Of a stretch of 64,000 nucleotides of DNA, positions 62,033 to 64,000 are shown piece by piece. The stretch comes from Xylogone sp. PMI_703. Taxonomy: Eukaryota > Ascomycota > Leotiomycetes. Below the pieces are notes generated by a model. The model saw nothing but the letters and a program-made list of their open reading frames with translations. It did no database searches and was not told the DNA's origin. The translations under genes and the position numbers were made by a program. Each line of letters opens with the position of its first letter. The first letter of the stretch is position 1. The DNA lies in NCBI GenBank assembly GCA_021399445.1, contig JAJTUQ010000004.1:5766001-5830000 (forward strand), given 5' to 3'.

Positions 62033-62377
62033 TTATCTGGCTGACCCAGAACATGAGTCCTTTCTTTCTCGTGTTTGTCTCAGCCAGTTATCCCTTGTTA
62101 ACCATTGGTCAGGGTTTTTGGTCAGTGTCTTGTCCGCTGCAACGTAACGGTAGACTGGATTTTCTTGGTCTAGATCCATTGACTCGTCTGATTTTGATAA
62201 GCTTTCGAGAAGCAGAGGATGCAAGGCTGCCATATGTGCCGTGATAGCATAACCCCAACTAGCCTTGTTGCTGTCGGCATCATATTCTCTTGTTGCAGCC
62301 TTGCCGGAAGTGGATCTCTTGTATTTCATCACTAGATCGTCTACTTGAACTGAGAGTAAGATCCATACCCGATTCAA
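62033..62377 (-). pseudogene. Relic of the unknown family also found at 51 kb
   Basis: A reverse frame of about 114 codons reads VQVDDLVMKYKRSTSGKAAT, then LHPLLLESLSKSDESMDLDQ, ENPVYRYVAADKTLTK and NPDQWLTRDNWLRQ. It opens without a clear start and ends in a short Ser-rich tail. The same DQE-x-PVY...AAD-TLT motif order recurs broken at 51.04-51.19 kb. It has no domain that I know. It is probably the better preserved copy of a decayed repeated gene or transposon protein. Confidence 0.5.
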
Positions 62378-62900
62378 CCCTTCAACCTTAGAATGGATGC
62401 TGGTCTGGTAATAGTTTTGACAAGAGATAGTTGGAAAGTAAAATGAGAGTTGTACCTGAAATCTACCTGTGACTATTCTATTTGGAGGATGAGTGAATGA
62501 TCTGCGATGACGTCCTCTAGAAGGATCAAGGATTCTAAAAAGTGAATTTCGACAGCCACCGTAATTCGCTGAAATAGAACATACACCGAATTGTTCGGAT
62601 TCTTCAGATGTGCATAAAGTTTTAACTTATTGTATAATCATATCTGCCATTCACACTCAGGCAATCTAAGTCCATAGCACAAAACGTGTCTATCGTGCGA
62701 GAAGCATTCTCGCTTGGTATTTGATATTGGATTATCCGACGAGTTCGTAACAATATTTACAAAGCACACAATAAGAACGATAATAGGGTGAATAATTCAT
62801 ATTCAATTAACTCTCCTACTAAGAGTATGGAGTATCACTGCATCAAGTTCATAATATTCATCAAAACCAAGTGAATAATTGAATACCATAATCCATCTCA
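62378..62900. other. Downstream flank of the JEN1-like gene
   Basis: AT-rich sequence with no frame of note. The part next to 62900 is likely the 3' UTR of the transporter gene. Confidence 0.45.
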
Positions 62901-64000
62901 TTAGACCTTCTCGGTGGCGTTTGCGGTCGCCTTGTCCTCGCGGTCACTGGCCTCAATACCCTCGGAATTCACTCCTCCCCTCATTCTTGCGAGAGCGCTC
63001 TCAATAGTAGCATGGCCTGCAGCCTCGGCGATATCATCATCGTGCACAACGTCGAAGCTACGTCTCAGGTGCTCAGGACCAATCAAAGTCATGAGGATCA
63101 CGAATGCATAGACGCAACCCATGAAAATGCAAATAACCAATCCATACTTGTATCGAGAAACCTTACCCTTTGGAGGAAGTGGGAATCGTTCGCCGATGCG
63201 GGATTCGATTGTGCTAGAGGCGGAAGACGCAAGGTTACCGAGCTGGTAGGCTGTACCAACGACGAAAGTTCTCAAAGAACCTGGAGAGAGCTCCATCAGG
63301 TGGATCGGAATGACACCCCAAGCGCCCTGAACGCAGAATTGCTCGAAGAAAGCCGCGGCCATGATTGACTTGGAGGACACAAAGGTGTATGGGTATAGGA
63401 GAGCACCGCCAATGACACTGATGAAGATGATGGAAAAACGACGACCGAAGATCTGAGAGCAGTATCCGATCACTGTACCGCCGGCCATAGCTCCGAGGTT
63501 AGCAACGACTTGGGTCACGGTGACAGCGTCTGCAGAGAAGTTGTACTGGTTTGTGAGCATGGTTGGGTAAAGATCCTGAGAACCGTGGGACTGCGAAAGC
63601 GTTGTCAGCATTGCTATCCATTTTGGGAAGCTCAATATGAAAAAGTGCGAGAATCATACCATGAAGTTAAACCCAGCCATGAGCAGGACCATGTAGACAA
63701 GGAGCAACCAATGCTTCTTCAGAGCAACTTTACCCTCCTGGATGAAAGTCGCCGAGACATTACCCTTCTCTTCTCTGACAGCCACTCTCTCCTTGTACCT
63801 GTCGGTCTCGGGCAAGCACAATCTGAAGATAATGATAAGAACAGGCGGGCAGGCACCGAACCAGAAAAGTGGTCTCCATCCGTGGCTGGTGGTGTTGACC
63901 AAACCTCTGGCGAAAACCGTGGCCAGCAAGTAGCCGAATGCGTATCCTTGCTGCAGCATACCACTGACGATACCTCTGGCTTCCTCAGGGCAGTCCTCCA
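62901..64000 (-). CDS. JEN1-type monocarboxylate/proton symporter (3' part, runs off the right edge)
   Basis: Two exons are visible on the reverse strand, 64000 (incomplete) to 63660 and 63590-62901; the 69-nt intron joins AGFNFM to SHGSQDLYPTM. The visible 343 residues cover the second half of an MFS carrier. The JEN signature N-x-x-S-H-G-S-Q-D-x-x-P-T is present across the splice. Upstream lie ARGIVSGMLQQGYAFGYLLA and GWRPLFWFGACPPVLIIIFR; downstream FEQFCVQGAWGVIPIHLMEL and a charged cytosolic tail (KATANATEKV). JEN proteins import lactate, pyruvate or dicarboxylates at the plasma membrane and are usually repressed by glucose. All visible motifs are intact. The N-terminal TM helices lie beyond the window. 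Confidence 0.92.

Noticed and set aside
27000..63000. CRISPR array or bacterial-type operon
   Set aside because: No regularly spaced direct repeats with unique spacers occur. Introns and gene families show this is a fungal nuclear genome.

Overview
The window is nuclear DNA of a filamentous ascomycete (Pezizomycotina). The evidence is short introns (about 50-190 nt, GTAAGT/GTATGA donors, CTAAC-like branch sites), an intron-bearing tRNA-Gln, a secreted GH15 glucoamylase and a MedA-type developmental regulator. Gene content and the mix of gene-rich blocks with AT-rich relic-filled blocks suggest Leotiomycetes/Helotiales; that class-level call is an inference. All exon-intron models were built by hand from splice signals, and every multi-exon model keeps an exact reading frame.

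Layout. (1) 0.9-21.2 kb is a gene-rich housekeeping block: a small membrane/secreted protein, a CSC1/TMEM63-type osmosensitive channel (reverse), an orphan coiled-coil protein, a DNAJC8/Spf31-type splicing J-protein (reverse) head-to-head with the replication protein A 32-kDa subunit, a GNAT acetyltransferase (reverse), isopentenyl-diphosphate isomerase (reverse) head-to-head with the ribosomal-protein symportin Syo1, a disordered Ser/Gln/Tyr-rich protein and a tRNA-Gln(UUG). (2) 21.5-27 kb has two reverse genes, a glucoamylase with a C-terminal starch-binding domain and a four-exon fungal protein with a possible PD-(D/E)XK (Uma2-like) nuclease fold. (3) 27-42.6 kb has no recognisable gene: first about 4 kb of AT-rich stop-riddled sequence, then about 11.7 kb of more balanced non-coding sequence with clusters of GTAC motifs. 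It ends at medA (42.63-45.08 kb), for which the second part is probably leader and promoter. (4) 45-53.2 kb is non-coding: a long TTTCTG microsatellite, more GTAC clusters, then AT-rich DNA holding an in-frame GCN1 fragment beside a relic of a second family. (5) 53.25-54.01 kb is an intact NAD(P)-binding Rossmann protein. (6) 54-62.9 kb is a graveyard of broken genes: a frameshifted fungal family fragment, a 50-bp-arm inverted repeat, a Gag-like remnant and duplicated unknown relics. (7) The right edge carries the 3' part of a JEN1-type carboxylate transporter (reverse).

The intact genes do not form one pathway. Two close head-to-head pairs (DNAJC8/RPA2 and IDI1/SYO1) share promoters of about 300 bp. 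Glucoamylase and the JEN1-like transporter are both carbon-source genes but lie 40 kb apart. The least explained parts are the medA-flanking gene desert with its GTAC arrays, and the mosaic of gene fragments at 50.8-51.2 and 55.4-62.4 kb.
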